Part shown: positions 22,876 through 34,590 of the stretch, piece by piece | Layout: each line of letters begins with the position of its first letter | Numbering within the stretch: position 1 is the first letter of the stretch | Origin: Carnegiea gigantea | Lineage: Eukaryota; Streptophyta; Magnoliopsida; Caryophyllales; Cactaceae | Direction: 5' to 3' | Length of the DNA: 64,000 nucleotides | Assembly (NCBI GenBank): GCA_029747015.1 | Contig: JAKOGI010000329.1 | Coordinates: 93,501-157,500, forward strand | Program-made: the position numbers and the translations under genes | The notes under the pieces: generated by a model | What the model was told of the DNA's origin: nothing | Database searches by the model: none | What the model saw: the letters and a program-made list of their open reading frames with translations, nothing else

Positions 22876-24501
22876 CATGATATTTTGATATAGTATAAAG
22901 AACTTACCATCAAGAAGAGAATAGAGCCATCGAAGTTTGAAGCCTTCTTTTTGACACATTCACATAATCTGTCAATGGTGTACTGACACCAATCAATTGA
23001 TGCTATGTCCTCAACATGAGTAACATTCTTGGCAAAATAGGGTGCGTAATAGATGTTCTTTGAACCATTGAAGAAGCATGATACCATGTACATCACAAAG
23101 TTTCTTTCAAAACTTTCCTCCGCATCAATCTGGCTGAGAATGTATTGTGGCATTTAGCTCAGGTTAGGGGTCCCATCTTGCAGATTCCAGTCTTTTCTCC
23201 ATGCATCAAGGGCTTTATTGTATAAAACTCCTCAACTTTCCTTCCACCAATAGGGAGTGCCAATGTGATATGCACATCCATTGATGTAATCTCAATCCTT
23301 TTTGTCTGGTGATATGTACAAGGTGACTGAGTATGGATCAAACCGGTCCACTAGCCATTTGCATAAATCTCTTGGCAATTCAGTGACCTGTAAGTGGAGG
23401 AATCCTCCAAACCCCATATCTTATATTACCTTTCTCTATGCCTCGTTGAAATTAACAATCATGCCAACAAACTCCGATGGTGACATTCTTGATTGAAAGA
23501 TCTTCTTGTGTTTTGTGTCCCCTTCTGCAAGCTTTGGCACTGATTGCATTGACTTGGGGCCTTCAATAGGTACAACAGCACTTTTTTGGACATATTCTTT
23601 CTTCTTCAGGGATTTCTGTTCTTTTTTATGCTTTATAACTGAGAGTTTTCCACTCTTTACAGGAGGCTTAGGACTCTTTTGGACATCCTCCTTCTCGGGT
23701 TGTGACTTAACATACTTTTTTGCCCTCAGTTGCATTTTCTTTAGCCTAGACTTTGTTCTTTGTTTTATCTTCTTCATTCTCTTCATCAAGACTTCATCAT
23801 CAGACTCTGATTCATCAACATGTCCAGGGGGAGGGATTTTGTAAGTGGTGTCCTCCATAGTGTCATCTGTTTCCTCCGAAGCTTGTTGATGAATGTCGGT
23901 AATTGTTTTTTCAGAGCTTTTTGGGCAGTGTTTTTGGGAGCATTGGGGCAGTTTCTGCTGTGCATTGTTTTCTCTCCCTTATCTTGCTCTATTTTGCGAA
24001 TATTCTGATGTGCATTGGTCTTCTTTAGCTCTTTTTTCCTTTTTTATAGCACAAACTTTAGTCTCTGCCCTGATGTTAAAGTGCCTTGTTGAGGTGGGTT
24101 TGCTGGTTTTTGTTGCTGTTGTCCTCCCTCTCCCTGGTGAGTAGGCTATGATGGTTGCATAGCACGCACACTTTGTGTTTTGCCCGACACCACTTTTTGT
24201 TTCTCCCTTGCTGTGGGAGCTTGTGGTTGTTCATCTTCTGAAGTAGATGGAGTGTTATAAATATTTTTATTTTTCCTAGCTTCTTGTTTCAGCCTTCTTT
24301 TAGTTGCAGTAGTACTTGTTGAGCTGGTTTTCCCACCAGAGGTTGTCTCCCTTGCTGTGGATAGGGTTTGCTGATGCTTTGGTTGAGCTTCCTTGGTTGC
24401 TTCTTCTGCAGCTGTACATGGTATATTATATAAGTGAACAAGATGTATAACTAAATAAATGTGTAATGTTTAATGTAATGTAGGTCTCAATATATATATT
24501 T

Positions 24502-24812
24502 CAGCTCACTGAAATAAAAGGTATGCTCACCAAGATTGTAGGTCAGCTCACTAAAATAAACTATCTGCTCACCAGAATTATAGGTCAGCTCACTAAACAT
24601 AGTTGTCTACTCACCAGAATTATATATGAGCTCACTAAACGTAGTTGTCTGCTTATTACAATTATAGGTCAGCTCACTAAATATAGGTGTCTGCTCACTA
24701 CAATTGCAGGTCAGCTCACTAAATATAGTTGTCTGCTCACTACATTTGCAGATCAGCTCACTAGACATTTGTATTGGCTCACTAGCCCATATGTCAGGGC
24801 TCACTATTTGAC
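24502..24812 (+). repeat. GCTCACTAA motif cluster H, dimeric higher-order array
   Basis: About 15 copies in which two monomer types alternate: one preceded by AGGTCA, one by TTGTCT. This gives a 42-bp dimer repeated about six times, in an intron of the Ulp1-like gene. Confidence 0.9.
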
Positions 24813-25129
24813 AGGTATTAACATAGAACATAATGCAGACATATCTTGGCCTGAATTATGAGTAATATCATCTTGCATTCCTTGACTTGCTTGATTTGAT
24901 TTAGTTTGATCATTTGGGCTTCAACAAAAAAGGAAAAGATAATGTTAGCACAGTGGACTATACTGTGTGTGTTTTTCATATATTTCAAGTGGTAATTACC
25001 TAATGTTTACTTGCTCAAATGCGATGTCTCTGACAACGTTTATAATGATGTCTTGAGGGCTTGTGATTGGCCCTTATGTCTTTTATCTATGAAATAGTAT
25101 TGAATATTATGTTAATATTACAAGAAATG

Positions 25130-25935
25130 TGATAACACACTAGAATAAAAGGTATAGCTCAGTACAAATTTAAGGTATGACACACTAGGATGTAAAGTAA
25201 AGCTCACTAGATTATAAGAGAGAAGTCACAATAGGATGCATATGTCGACAGGAACTAGCATATTATTCATAGCTCACTACAATTTTGTGATGGCTCACTA
25301 TATTCAAGCCATAGCTCACTAAAATATATGGCACAACTCACTGGAGCATGCAAATGTTGACAGACAGGCACTAGCACATAACGTACAGCTCACCAGATTT
25401 TTGTCATAGCTCACTATATACAAGCCTTGACTCACTAAGTATGGCACACTAGGATGTAAAGTATACCTGACTATATTATAAGACAGATGTTAGTATAGGA
25501 TGCATATGTTGACAGGAACTAGCATATTATTCACAACTCACTACAGTTTTATCATGCTCACTATATTCAAGCCATAGCTCACTAAAATATATGGCACAAC
25601 TGACTGGAGCATGCATATGTTGACAGGCACTAGCGCATAATGTACAGCTCACCAGATTATTGTCATGGTTCACTGCTCACTACATTATAACGCACGACTC
25701 ACTGTAGCATTCATATGTGTACAGGAACAACCATATTATTCACAGCTTACTAAAATGAAGATATGGCTCACCACAATACAGGGTACAACTCACTATAAAA
25801 TAGAATCATAATAGTTGAGGTAAAAGTGTCTTGGATGTATTAGTGAACATCAAGGTAAACGTATTTATTGTAAATTTGCAGACAAAATCAGGAACAAGCA
25901 CATATTGCTCACTGGTTATGTACGTTTGCTCACTA
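25130..25935 (+). repeat. GCTCACTAA motif cluster I (first intron of the Ulp1-like gene)
   Basis: About 25 copies, many decayed (CACACTAG, CTGACTAT). A larger block (ATGTTGACAGG...CACTAGC with the following motifs) is repeated two or three times between 25230 and 25680. Plus orientation. Confidence 0.85.
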
Positions 25936-26458
25936 ATATTAGGTTTAAGAAGTTTTAAGGTTGTCAACATACCTCTTCAGAGGACTGTTTGATGCATCAC
26001 TAGTAGATCTCTTCTTCGATGCTGATGAATGTTGAGCTTCCATATGCAAATATTTGAAAAATGCGATTTTGTTGAAACCTAGAATGCTGATTGAATTCAT
26101 CGTTTTATTTTGATCATGCCAATAAATTTCGTATCTGCTAAAACTTACGTCGATTTTGTTTGCTTCAAACTTTAGTGGTGATTTTGTGAAGATTTCTTGC
26201 TAGAATTGGTGAGCAAAGGTAGCAGAATTTCTCCAATTGAAGCACTAAGTTGAGTGGATTTTGGGAGAGAGAAAGTGAGCGGAAGTTTTTGAGTCATGGT
26301 ATTTTGAAGTTGCAGCAGTTATGAGCTTTTGTTCCTTTTTTTTTAGGCGGCGGGTTGTTCATTTTTGCACCGTGGGGCACCAATTAGGTAGTGGGTGGGC
26401 CCAGTTGTACAAATGGAATTGTACAACTGGGTGGACGGTATAAGAACTGATAGCGGGC

Positions 26459-26927
26459 AAGGGTGCGCTATTTTGGGTGGAGATAGGTTGAGGTTGGTCA
26501 AAGGGAGATACAAGTTTTTTTCCTTTACTAATGCAGCTTTTTGTGAACAATTGTCATTTGATTGAAAATCAACTGGCATAAAAGTTCTATTAATTTTGTG
26601 AACATGTTTATATTTTGTGATAACATGTATATATTTTATGAACAAGAGGTTCATATTTTGCATACGATAGGATCATATTTTGCATACTGTAGGTTAACAT
26701 TTTGTGAACATTATTGGCATTCTATTTTGTGAGCTATAGATTGGCATTTTATGAACTATGGGTTAACATTTTATGAACTATGAGTCCATTCTTGTTGTTT
26801 TTGTTGGTAAATCCGTGATTACCAACTTCTAATGACTCTCACAAACTTCTTCCTACTTTTTTATTTCTAACAAAAAGATTTCAACTTCTACCAACTTTTA
26901 CTAATCTTTACCAACTCTAAGAAACTT
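26459..26927. other. Segment between MULE and Athila-like element, with a periodic motif array
   Basis: No gene. It holds the 22-bp ATTTTGTGAAC array (separate entry) and, at about 26810-26925, an AT-rich run with repeated ACCAACTT/ACAAACTT words into which the next retrotransposon inserted. Confidence 0.6.
26590..26790. repeat. 22-bp array with ATTTTGTGAAC / ATTTTATGAAC core
   Basis: About nine units start with ATTTTGTGAAC, ATTTTATGAAC or ATTTTGCATAC, mostly exactly 22 bp apart, with spacers such as TATGGGTTAAC. It lies just outside the MULE target duplication, so it is not part of that element. Confidence 0.8.
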
Positions 26928-28264
26928 TGTTCAACCTGAAATTATTACATTTTTTATACCCTTTATTATCTAATATTTGCTCGAAATAAATTATTAATTT
27001 AGGATTTTAATATTGGTTTATTTGTTTTGTAGGAATTTAATATTTGAACAATAAATAAATTGCTTGGAAAAAAAAAGATAAAGTTGAATCAAAATTGGAT
27101 TGGATCATAACAAGCATTTGATTAAGATAAGGGAACAAGAACCAGGCCAGCCCAGCAGCACAGACGACCCTCCAACCCAGCCAGCTCTCCCTCTTCTCTC
27201 TTTGGGTCGAGCCCAACTCTCTCTTTTCCCTTTCTCTTCTTTCTCTCGTTGGGCTATACGCCTCTTCTTCCTTACTCACGGTCCAGCCTAAACTATTATA
27301 CCTTTACTTAAGCTGTCACGCCCCATGCACGTGCCTTCAGCAGCTACTTCCCCCATCCTTTTTACCCTTCTTCCTCGTCGGTTAATAGTCCAGAGAAACC
27401 AGAGGAAACAGAATAGCACACGCCTCACCTTTAATGGCCGCTATTTCATCTGCCCGCCTGTTTTCTTATCTCTTTGCTCATCATTTACTCCCTTTAATTA
27501 CTAATCGGCTGTTTTCAAGGATGGAATCCAAAGGATTAATGAGGCAATGATGGGTCGTGCGTTCGTGGAGGGCTTCGGAGGAGATTAAAGTCAGTGCGAG
27601 GAGGGGGGAACAAGATAAATGGTTGGCGAGTAGAAGCATGGGGGTTCACGAAGCTGAGTAGATTAGGGTAGTAGATAGAAGTTAGAGTTTTGATAGCTTA
27701 TGTTCTTCATTCAAAATTTTCAGTTTCAGATTCGATTAAGGGTAGTTCTTATTTTCGAATTGCTTTGCTGTTTTCTTTGTTATTCGAACTTCAGATTTGT
27801 TCTTCTAGGTTTTACGCATTAGTGTAATTGATTAAGCTTTGTTGATTTTGATTAGATTTGATAGTTCTGCTCTGCTTTGCTTTGGATTGGGACACACATT
27901 CGAATGAAGCCCTTGGTCCTTTGTTTTGGAGATTTTTGTTTGCCTGCTTCCATTTGCTGCTCCGGTAAATTAATGAAAACAAATCATTACAGCTAAGTGT
28001 TGGTGGGCTCAACATATGTACTTTTTGGTGCATCATTCTTATTTTGGTTTTAGGTCTTTGCAAGTTAGAGCTTACAATTCCATGAATTAATATTGTTTAT
28101 TCAGTCTCATAATTGGGAGAATAACTTGACTTTGGAGTTGGTTAATTAGCACCTAGTTTTAAATTGGTTTAGAATTTTTGGAAACCGAAGTTTACAACCA
28201 TCCCTGAGGATAATACCCATAAGTGTTACAACGATAAAACCGTACGCTTGTGGAATATACAACA
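26928..28264 (+). repeat. 5' LTR of the Athila-like element
   Basis: Begins TGTTCAACCTGAAATTATT, ends GTGGAATATACAACA. Matches 37365-38705 along its full length. Confidence 0.9.
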
Positions 28265-28270
28265 AGTTTT

Positions 28271-28290
28271 TGGCGACATTGACAGGGATG
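28271..28290 (+). other. Primer binding site of the Athila-like element (tRNA-Asp type)
   Basis: TGGCGACATTGACAGGGATG starts six bases after the LTR. It matches the tRNA-Asp type PBS (TGGCGCCGTTGCCGGGG) at all but four positions; the differences place A where C or G is expected. Confidence 0.75.
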
Positions 28291-29120
28291 ACATTGTAAA
28301 ATTAGATTGCCTCGAGTGGTAGTTTAGTTATTAAAGTCGTTCGAGTCGTTTCGTTTTAATTTTAGAGTTGTGATTTTTAGTTTTTATTAAGTCGTTATTT
28401 CGTTTTCTTAATTTAGTTTAATTTAGTTTTTGATTTTGAATTTAGTTTATATTTTGATTTTGATTTTTTTGAGATTAGTTTTATTTTAATTTTTAGAGCT
28501 TATTTGTTACTGGAAAAAAAGTACTAATCAGTTTAGTTTATGTGCAGAACTGATTTGGAAAAAAAATCAGACCAGTGCAGATTTTTCTACTGATATAGAA
28601 TCTATTTGAATTTTATGGAAAGTTTCTGGTGTATTTTTTCTGTGATAATACTTTTCCTGGATTCAATATAATTTTTAGAGGTTGTGTGAATTTTTGTGGA
28701 ATTTTTGGGATTATCTTAATTTTTTTGTGAATTTTGGACTTAATAATTTTTTTTGCACTTTTCGGGGATAGAAAAAATTTAAGAACAATTATATTTATGT
28801 TCTTTGTGATTGTGTGTAATTTTTTTGGTGTATTTAGTTTTGATTTTAGGAGTTTTATTTTCTATTTTAATTTTATTTTTAGAATTTGGTTGTTTAGGTG
28901 TAGTTTTATTTCTTATTTTCTTTTAGTTTCTTTGTGTTTGTGCTTTTGTTTTAGTTTTGCTTATTTTCTGTTTGTATAGCGTTTTTAGTTTTGATTCACT
29001 TTTTGTTTTGTTTTGTGGCTTAAAAGAAAGAAAGGAGGGAAAAAAAAGAAAAATCCAAAATCCAAAAATATTAGAAAAAGAAAAGATCAAAAAAAGAACC
29101 TTTGGTGAGGGTGTGTTATT
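28291..29120 (+). other. Untranslated leader of the Athila-like element
   Basis: T-rich noncoding leader between PBS and gag. The open frames in it are F/L/I-rich products of T-rich DNA, and no gene was recognised. Confidence 0.6.
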
Positions 29121-29123
29121 TAT

Positions 29124-30500
29124 ATGATTGGTTGGGTTAGAAATCCTGAAAATCATCCACTTGTTAGAAGTGAACTTGACTGTGACTTAGAACTCGAACC
29201 TGAACCCAAGCTTCAACTAGAAGAAATGGTACAAGAAAGATCTTTGAGTGGGATTTTCTATTCTCCTAGGACTGTTTTGCCATCATATTTCATTATACCT
29301 GACCTTGGACCCCATGTGACCTTCGAATTAAGACCTCACCATACTCCGATGCTCCCTTAATTCACAGGTTTAGAGGATGCTTGTTTATTTTTTGAGAGAA
29401 TTCAAAGAAGTTTATTCTATGATGCATTTTCCTAATATCCCCATTGATGTTGTGCGAATGAAATTGATTCCTTTTGCTTTGAAAGATTCTGCTAAGCGTT
29501 GGATGTATGGCTTGGCTGCTAATTCTGTAACTTCTTGGAATGATTTTGTGAGATTGTTCTTGAGAAAATATTTTCCTAATGCCAAGACTGTTAAGCTAAG
29601 GAATGAAATCAATCAATTTGTGCAGCAAGATAGGGAATCATTTTAGAAAGATTTTGATAGGTTCAAGAATTTATTGGCCCGGTGTCCCCATCATGGTTTA
29701 AAACCAAGCACGTTTGTATCAGATTGTGTATGAAGGACTTAACTAACAGATAGAACCATGGTAGAGTCCATGTTTTAGGGTATCTTTCTTTCTAAGAGCA
29801 CCACAGCTGTTTGGGAAATCCTTGAGGACTTAGCTGAGAAAACCATGTAGTGAAAAACTGCTCCTGATGACAGCTTGAGTTCTAGGTTTGCAAGGGGTGG
29901 GTTGCATTCTGTCTTTGATGTAGGTCACTTAGAGTCTAAGGTTGCTGTTTTAGAAAATATGTTGAAGGGATTGTCTTCGCAAATGACTTAGTTATCCCAG
30001 ACTTCTACAGTGTCTTATTCTCATTGCCAGGCCCTAGATTATTCTTTGAGTGCTTGTCCTTATTTTGCTCACCAGTTAGTAATTGGATAAGAGCAAGCGA
30101 GTATAGCCTTCCAAAGACCTAAGAACGCCCCTTTCTCCCTTTATTACAATGCAGGGTGGAGAAATCACCTTAACTTTTGTTGGAGTAATGGACCAAATGC
30201 TACAGTTTCTAACTCCCGGCCTATCTCTTACCCTTCTAACTTCTTTCAAAGACTGACTTTTTTAGGTGTGCCTAATACATCTCGACCTCGACCTCTTGTA
30301 GCTCAAGTTTAACCTCCTCCTGGTTACACCGATATTGATAAAATGGAGAAGAGAATTAATAGTAATGTGAAGAGAATTATTAATGCTAATATGGAAAGAA
30401 TGATGAGAGTAATGACTGAATAGTTTTTTCAGTTAGCGTCATCTTCTAGGGAGTCAGGTACTTTTCGAGTCAACACGAGGTGAACCCTAAGGGGCACACC
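29124..30500 (+). pseudogene. Athila-like gag
   Basis: After an acidic N-terminal part (MIGWVRNPENHPLVR), the retrotransposon gag domain shows FALKDSAKRWMYGLAANSVT and SWNDFVRLFLRKYFPNAKT, followed by TAG at 29644 and DRFKNLLARCPHHGL. Further stops (29741, 29776, 29848) and a frame change near 29360 break it. A coiled, Met/Arg-rich part follows to about 30420. Confidence 0.75.
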
Positions 30501-30959
30501 TCTTCTTCTTCTGGTAACCTTAGTTAGCTCGTGAGGACAGTGAATGTAGTGTTATCTCTCTATTCTGGTCGAGAGATTGATAACTAAGTGAGAAGCCCTA
30601 ATGAGCCCTGCAGGTTTCTTCACTAATTCTTCCAAAATTTTTCTTCTCCTTCTTCGCCTGCAGAAACTAGTTCATTCAGTGAGTCAGGGGATACTACTGA
30701 TGGTGTCCCTAATGATTCTGACACTCATCTTCCTTCTGAGTCACCGTCTAAGAAAGAGGAGCTCAAAGAGAAAGACTCCTCTGATTCAATTTACCCTTCA
30801 GCTCCTAAGGGTTCTTCTTCTCCTTTTTCTTCTCAGAAAGTCCATATGCCTTTGCCTCCTTTTCCCTATCGACTTAAGAAGAAGGATCAAGCGCATGTTG
30901 AGAAGATGAGAGAGACCTTCCCCTAAGTAAAAATCAACATTCCTTTGCTCAATACTATT

Positions 30960-31830
30960 TAGCAGATGCCTCCATATGCTAGGTTCTTGAAGAATCTGTG
31001 CATGACCAAAAGAGCTACTAATGTCCTTAGAAAGGCTTTCTTAGCCCCTAGTGCTAGTTCTATGATTTTTCATCAGATCCCAGTGAAGTATAAGGACCCC
31101 AGTTGCCTTACTATCTTTATAGTCATAGGGGACCAACTTATTCATAGAGCTTTGCTTGATTTAGGGGCCAGTATCAGCTTGATAGCCTTCACTGAGTATG
31201 AGGTTAGGGTTAGGCGAGCTGAAACCTACCAAGAGGGTTATTCAATTGGTTGATAGATCAATTAGGCTGCCTAGGGGTATAGTTGAGGATGTACTAATCA
31301 GAGCCGATGAATTCATTTACCCAGTGGACTTCGTTGTGATTGAGACTGAGACTGTGTCTAATTTAGCTAGTCAAGTCCCTGTGATTCTAGGGTGTTCTTT
31401 CTTAGCCACTGCCAATGCCCTTATTAATTGCAGGAATGGCATGATGAGACTATCTTTTGACAACATAACCTTAGAGCTGAACATCTTTAACATGCAAAGA
31501 CAGCCTTCTAGATGTGATGATATAGAGTTCTCTACTCTTAACTGGGTAGAGGATTCTATACTTGATGATGCTTTTCATGATGCGTTTACTACTGAGTAGA
31601 AGTCATTTTTTATGGATGATGAGCCTGAATATGATGTGTTTGAGTTTGATGACTTGCACTCTACTGCTGATTGTTTGCTCACAACTGCTTCTGAATTTAC
31701 TTCTGAATCTGTTTTCCCTCCTGCTCTTGAATTGAAACCTCTTCCTAATTCTCTTAAGTACGCATTTATAGGTCCCGATGAATCTTTACCTGTTATTATT
31801 GCTCCTGAATTAGACTGGGACTAAGAGGAC
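30960..31830 (+). pseudogene. Athila-like aspartic protease region
   Basis: MPPYARFLKNLC, then ALLDLGASISLI, the active-site motif of this clade, then LPRGIVEDVLIRADEFIYPV and PVILGCSFLATANALI. A one-base shift near 31200 splits it into two frames (30966-31253 and 31198-31599). A TAG lies at 31597. Confidence 0.75.
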
Positions 31831-32850
31831 AAATTGATTACCTTACGTAGAGAGAACAACGAAGCTCTAGGTTGGACTTTAGGGGATATTAAGGGTATTG
31901 GTCCTTCTATTGTGTAACATAGAATTTATTTAGAGGACAATGCTAAGCCCTGCAGTGATCGCCAAGGGCGTTTGAACTTGACTCTCCAGGAAGTAGTTAG
32001 GAAGGAAGTACTAAAGTGGTTAGACCATGGGATTATCTACCTCATTTCTGATAGTGAGTGGGTTAGCCTCGTTCAAGTTGTTCCTAAGAAGACGTCTATT
32101 ACCGTGAATAGGAATGATAAGAACGAGTTAGTCCCTACTTGAGTTCAATCTGGGTGGCGTGTGTATATAGACTATAGGAAATTGAATGCTGCTACTAGGA
32201 AAGACCACTTTCCCCTTTCTTTCTTGGACCAGATGTTAAAGAGATTGACTGGACATTCTTTCTGTTGCTTTTTAGATGGACACTCTGGCAATACCCAGAT
32301 CTCTATTGTTCCTGAGGATCAGGAGAAGACTACTTTAACCTGTCCATTTGGGACTTATGCCTTTAGATGAATGCTGTTTGGACTGTGCAATGCCCCTGCT
32401 ACCTTTTAGAGATATATGATTTCCATTTTCTCAGATCTAGTTGGGCAGTGTATGGAAATTTTCATGGATGACTTTCCTGTGTTTGGGGCTTCCTTTGATT
32501 ATTTGTCTAATATGAGAAAAGTGCTCGAAAGGTGTAGGTAGAAAAACCTGACTTTGAACTGGAAGAAATGTCATGTCATGGTTAGAAAGGGGATAGTCTT
32601 GGGCCACATTATTTCTAAAGATGGAATTCAGGTAGACAAGGCTAAGATTGATCTGATTATTAATCTTGCCCTTCCCACCTGTGTGAAAAAGGTGAGGTCT
32701 TTCCTTAGACATGCTGTCTTCTATCGTCGCTTCATTAAGGACTTTAGTAAGATTGCAAAGCCTTTGTCTAACCTACTAGCTAAGGAAGTGCCATTTCACT
32801 TCTCTGCGAAATGTCTTGAGGCATTTTCTAAGTTAAGGAAGCCTTAACCT
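31830..32850 (+). pseudogene. Athila-like reverse transcriptase
   Basis: YIDYRKLNAATRKDHFPLSF, FCCFLDGHSGNTQISI, CPFGTYAFR, FGLCNAPATF, then FMDDF at about 32464 as the catalytic box, and GHIISKDGIQVDKAKID. Stops occur at about 31915, 32140, 32368, 32408 and 32538. Confidence 0.8.
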
Positions 32851-33345
32851 CTGCTCCCGTTCTTAATCTTCCCATTTGGGGAGAGCCATTTGAGCTGATG
32901 TATGACACATTCGATTATACTATTGGGGTTGTTTTAGTAAGGTAGCGTGTTGATAAGAAGCCCCACATGATTTATTATGCTAGTCCCACTTTGAATGATG
33001 CCCAACTGAACTGCACTATTACTGAGAAAGAATTTTTGGCTGTGATCATTGGTTTTGAGAAGTTTAGACCTTATCTAATTCGGTCTCATGTGATTGTCTA
33101 TACTGACCACTCTACTCTCAAGCACCTTCTTTCTAAGAAGGATGCTAATCCTAAACTTGTTAGATGGATATTGTTTTTGCAAGAATTTGACTGTGAGATT
33201 AGGGATAAGAAAGGTTCTGAGAACCTTGTAGCTGACCATCTGTCTAGGATTCTCCATGATAGAGATAGTGAGTCTAGTGTTTCTGAGTGCTTCCCCGATG
33301 AGCAGTTATATGCTTTCCACCCTGATCCTTGGTAAGCTGACATTG
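32850..33345 (+). pseudogene. Athila-like RNase H
   Basis: ELMYDTFDYTIGVVL, a stop at 32943, then [37 protein letters not shown] and [14 protein letters not shown]. The tether ends with VADHLSRIL. The motif order matches plant Ty3/gypsy RNase H. Confidence 0.8.
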
Positions 33346-34590
33346 TGAATTACCTACTTGCTGGTAGGATCCCAGAGGGTTGGACTAAGAATGACAGAGA
33401 TAGGTTCTTCTATCTTGTGAAGTTCCTTATGTGGGATGATCCTTATTTGTTCAAGTACTGCTCCAACCAAGTGTTTAGGAGGTGTATTGTTGACAATGAG
33501 GTGAGGAGTATCCTTTCTTTTTGTCATGACCAAGCATATAGGGGCATTTTAGTTGTAGGAAGAGTGCAACTAAGGTTCTTCAATATGGCTTCTACTGGCA
33601 TACTCTGTTTAGAGATGCTTTTAAGTATTGTAATAGTTACCCTAGGTGCCAGCAGTTGGCTAGAATCACCAGAAGAGATATGATGCCACTGAACTCCATC
33701 ATCGCGGAGGAGATTTTTGATATATGGGGTATTGATTTTATGGGACCATTTCCATCTTTCTTTAGGAATGAGTACATTTTGCTAGCTGTGGACTATATTT
33801 CTAAATGGATTGAGGCCATCCCTTCTAGGACTAATGACACCAAGGTGGTTGTGAAGTTCCTTAGGGAGAACATCTTTGCTAGATTTGGCGTACCCAGTGC
33901 TACCATTAGTGATCAATGCACCCATTTTAACAATAGATCGTTTGATGCTTTACTGAAGAGGTACTCGACAGTCCATAGGCTTGCTACCCCTATCATCCCC
34001 AAAGCATTGGCCAGGTTGAAGCGTGCAATCGGCAGATTAAACAGATTCTGAAAAAGACAGTGAATAGGAATAGGAAGGATTGGACTGACATGCTCGTAGA
34101 AGCTCTTTAGGCCTATAGGACGGCTTTTAAAACTCCCTTGGGCATGTCACCTTATATGGTGGTTTATAGTAAGCCTTGTCATCTGCTTGTAGAGATAGAG
34201 CATAAGGCTTGGTGGGCCATTACGAAGCTTAATTATGACTTGACTGAGGCTAGTAAGGGGCGTGGACTGCAACTAAGTGAGCTTGATGAGATTAGAGCTG
34301 AGGCTTATGAGAGTGCTCGATCTTACAAAGAGAGGGCGAAGTTGTTTCATAATAAGCATATCCTTAGAAAAGAGTTTGCTCCAGGAATGAAAGTGCTCTT
34401 ATATGACTCTAAGCTCCATCTATTTCCAGGAAAACTAAGGTCTTGATAGACTGGTCCTTACATTGTCTTACGTGTTTTTTTCCTATGGTGCAGTTGAAAT
34501 CCAAGACCCTGAGAGTGTCTGATACTTCGCGAGCTGAATCCTGATCGGTGATTGAGATGATAGCTCGGATGTACTTAGCTCACTTAGTTG
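33141..34590 (+). repeat. Copy 1 of a 1,450-bp tandem duplication (RNase H end plus integrase)
   Basis: Every landmark recurs exactly 1,450 bp downstream: GATGCTAATCC at 33141 and 34591, the open frames at 33345/34795 and 33656/35106. The copy ends with about 10 bases of filler (TCACTTAGTT) before copy 2 starts. Confidence 0.95.
33345..34460 (+). pseudogene. Integrase, copy 1
   Basis: RIPEGWTKNDRDRFFYLVKF and the zinc-finger region, broken by a frame shift near 33560. Core: FDIWGIDFMGPFPSF, LLAVDYISKWIEAIPSR, FARFGVPSATISDQCTHFNN, then the end [20 protein letters not shown]. Stops include TAA at 33334 and TAG near 34109. Confidence 0.8.

Larger units (their letters stand above)
19151..26043 (-). 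pseudogene. Ulp1-like cysteine protease gene of the MULE, broken
   Basis: The start is at 26043 (MEAQHSSASKKRS); exon 1 ends at 25973 with AG|GTATGT. Blocks then read leftward: 25075-25011, 24917-24858, about 24420-23154 (Lys/Gln-rich and strongly basic, then MSPSEFVGMIVNFNEA and ITSMDVHITLALPIGG), 23153-22920 (MPQYILSQIDAEESFERNF), about 22580-22330 (FPTIKGWTIEKL), 22196-21360, about 20790-20625, about 20530-20205 (VINVWAAILNHLKRK), 20090-19940 and 19630-19151. The C-terminal catalytic part shows KKHFFVFCFD (His) and LDIIDN (Asp). A DCRLFA/MRHMETYFG pair, where the Cys lies, is split by a one-base shift near 19490. Ulp1-family peptidases remove SUMO; plant MULEs of several groups carry such genes with unknown roles in transposition. 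In-frame stops occur at several places (such as after MRPR and AMQPS). Confidence 0.8.
14389..26449. mobile_element. Complete Mutator-like element (MULE) with FAR1-type transposase and Ulp1-like gene, 12.06 kb
   Basis: The 9-bp direct repeat ATAGCGGGC flanks the element at 14380-14388 and 26450-26458, the length expected of MULE target duplications. Taking the ends from those repeats, the left terminus (CGCAAATTATTACGT) and the reversed right terminus (CAGTTCTTATACCGT) align in register without gaps for 34 bases, and after one gap share CATTTGT. So the inverted repeat is real but degenerate. Small hairpins lie just inside both ends (GGGTGGA...TCCACCC on the left; CCAGTTGTACAA...TTGTACAACTGG on the right). 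Inside are two convergent genes and nine clusters of a GCTCAC(T/C)AA motif. Both genes have stops and frameshifts, so this copy is not autonomous now. Confidence 0.85.

Noticed and set aside
15010..25935. CRISPR array
   Set aside because: Periodic motif with variable spacers looks superficially similar, but the repeat is only about 9 bp, spacers are about 12 bp and mutually related, and this is plant DNA inside a MULE.
15010..25935. CACTA transposon subterminal repeats
   Set aside because: The motif contains CACTA, but the ends lack CACTA termini, the target duplication is 9 bp rather than 3 bp, and the transposase is of FAR1/MULE type.
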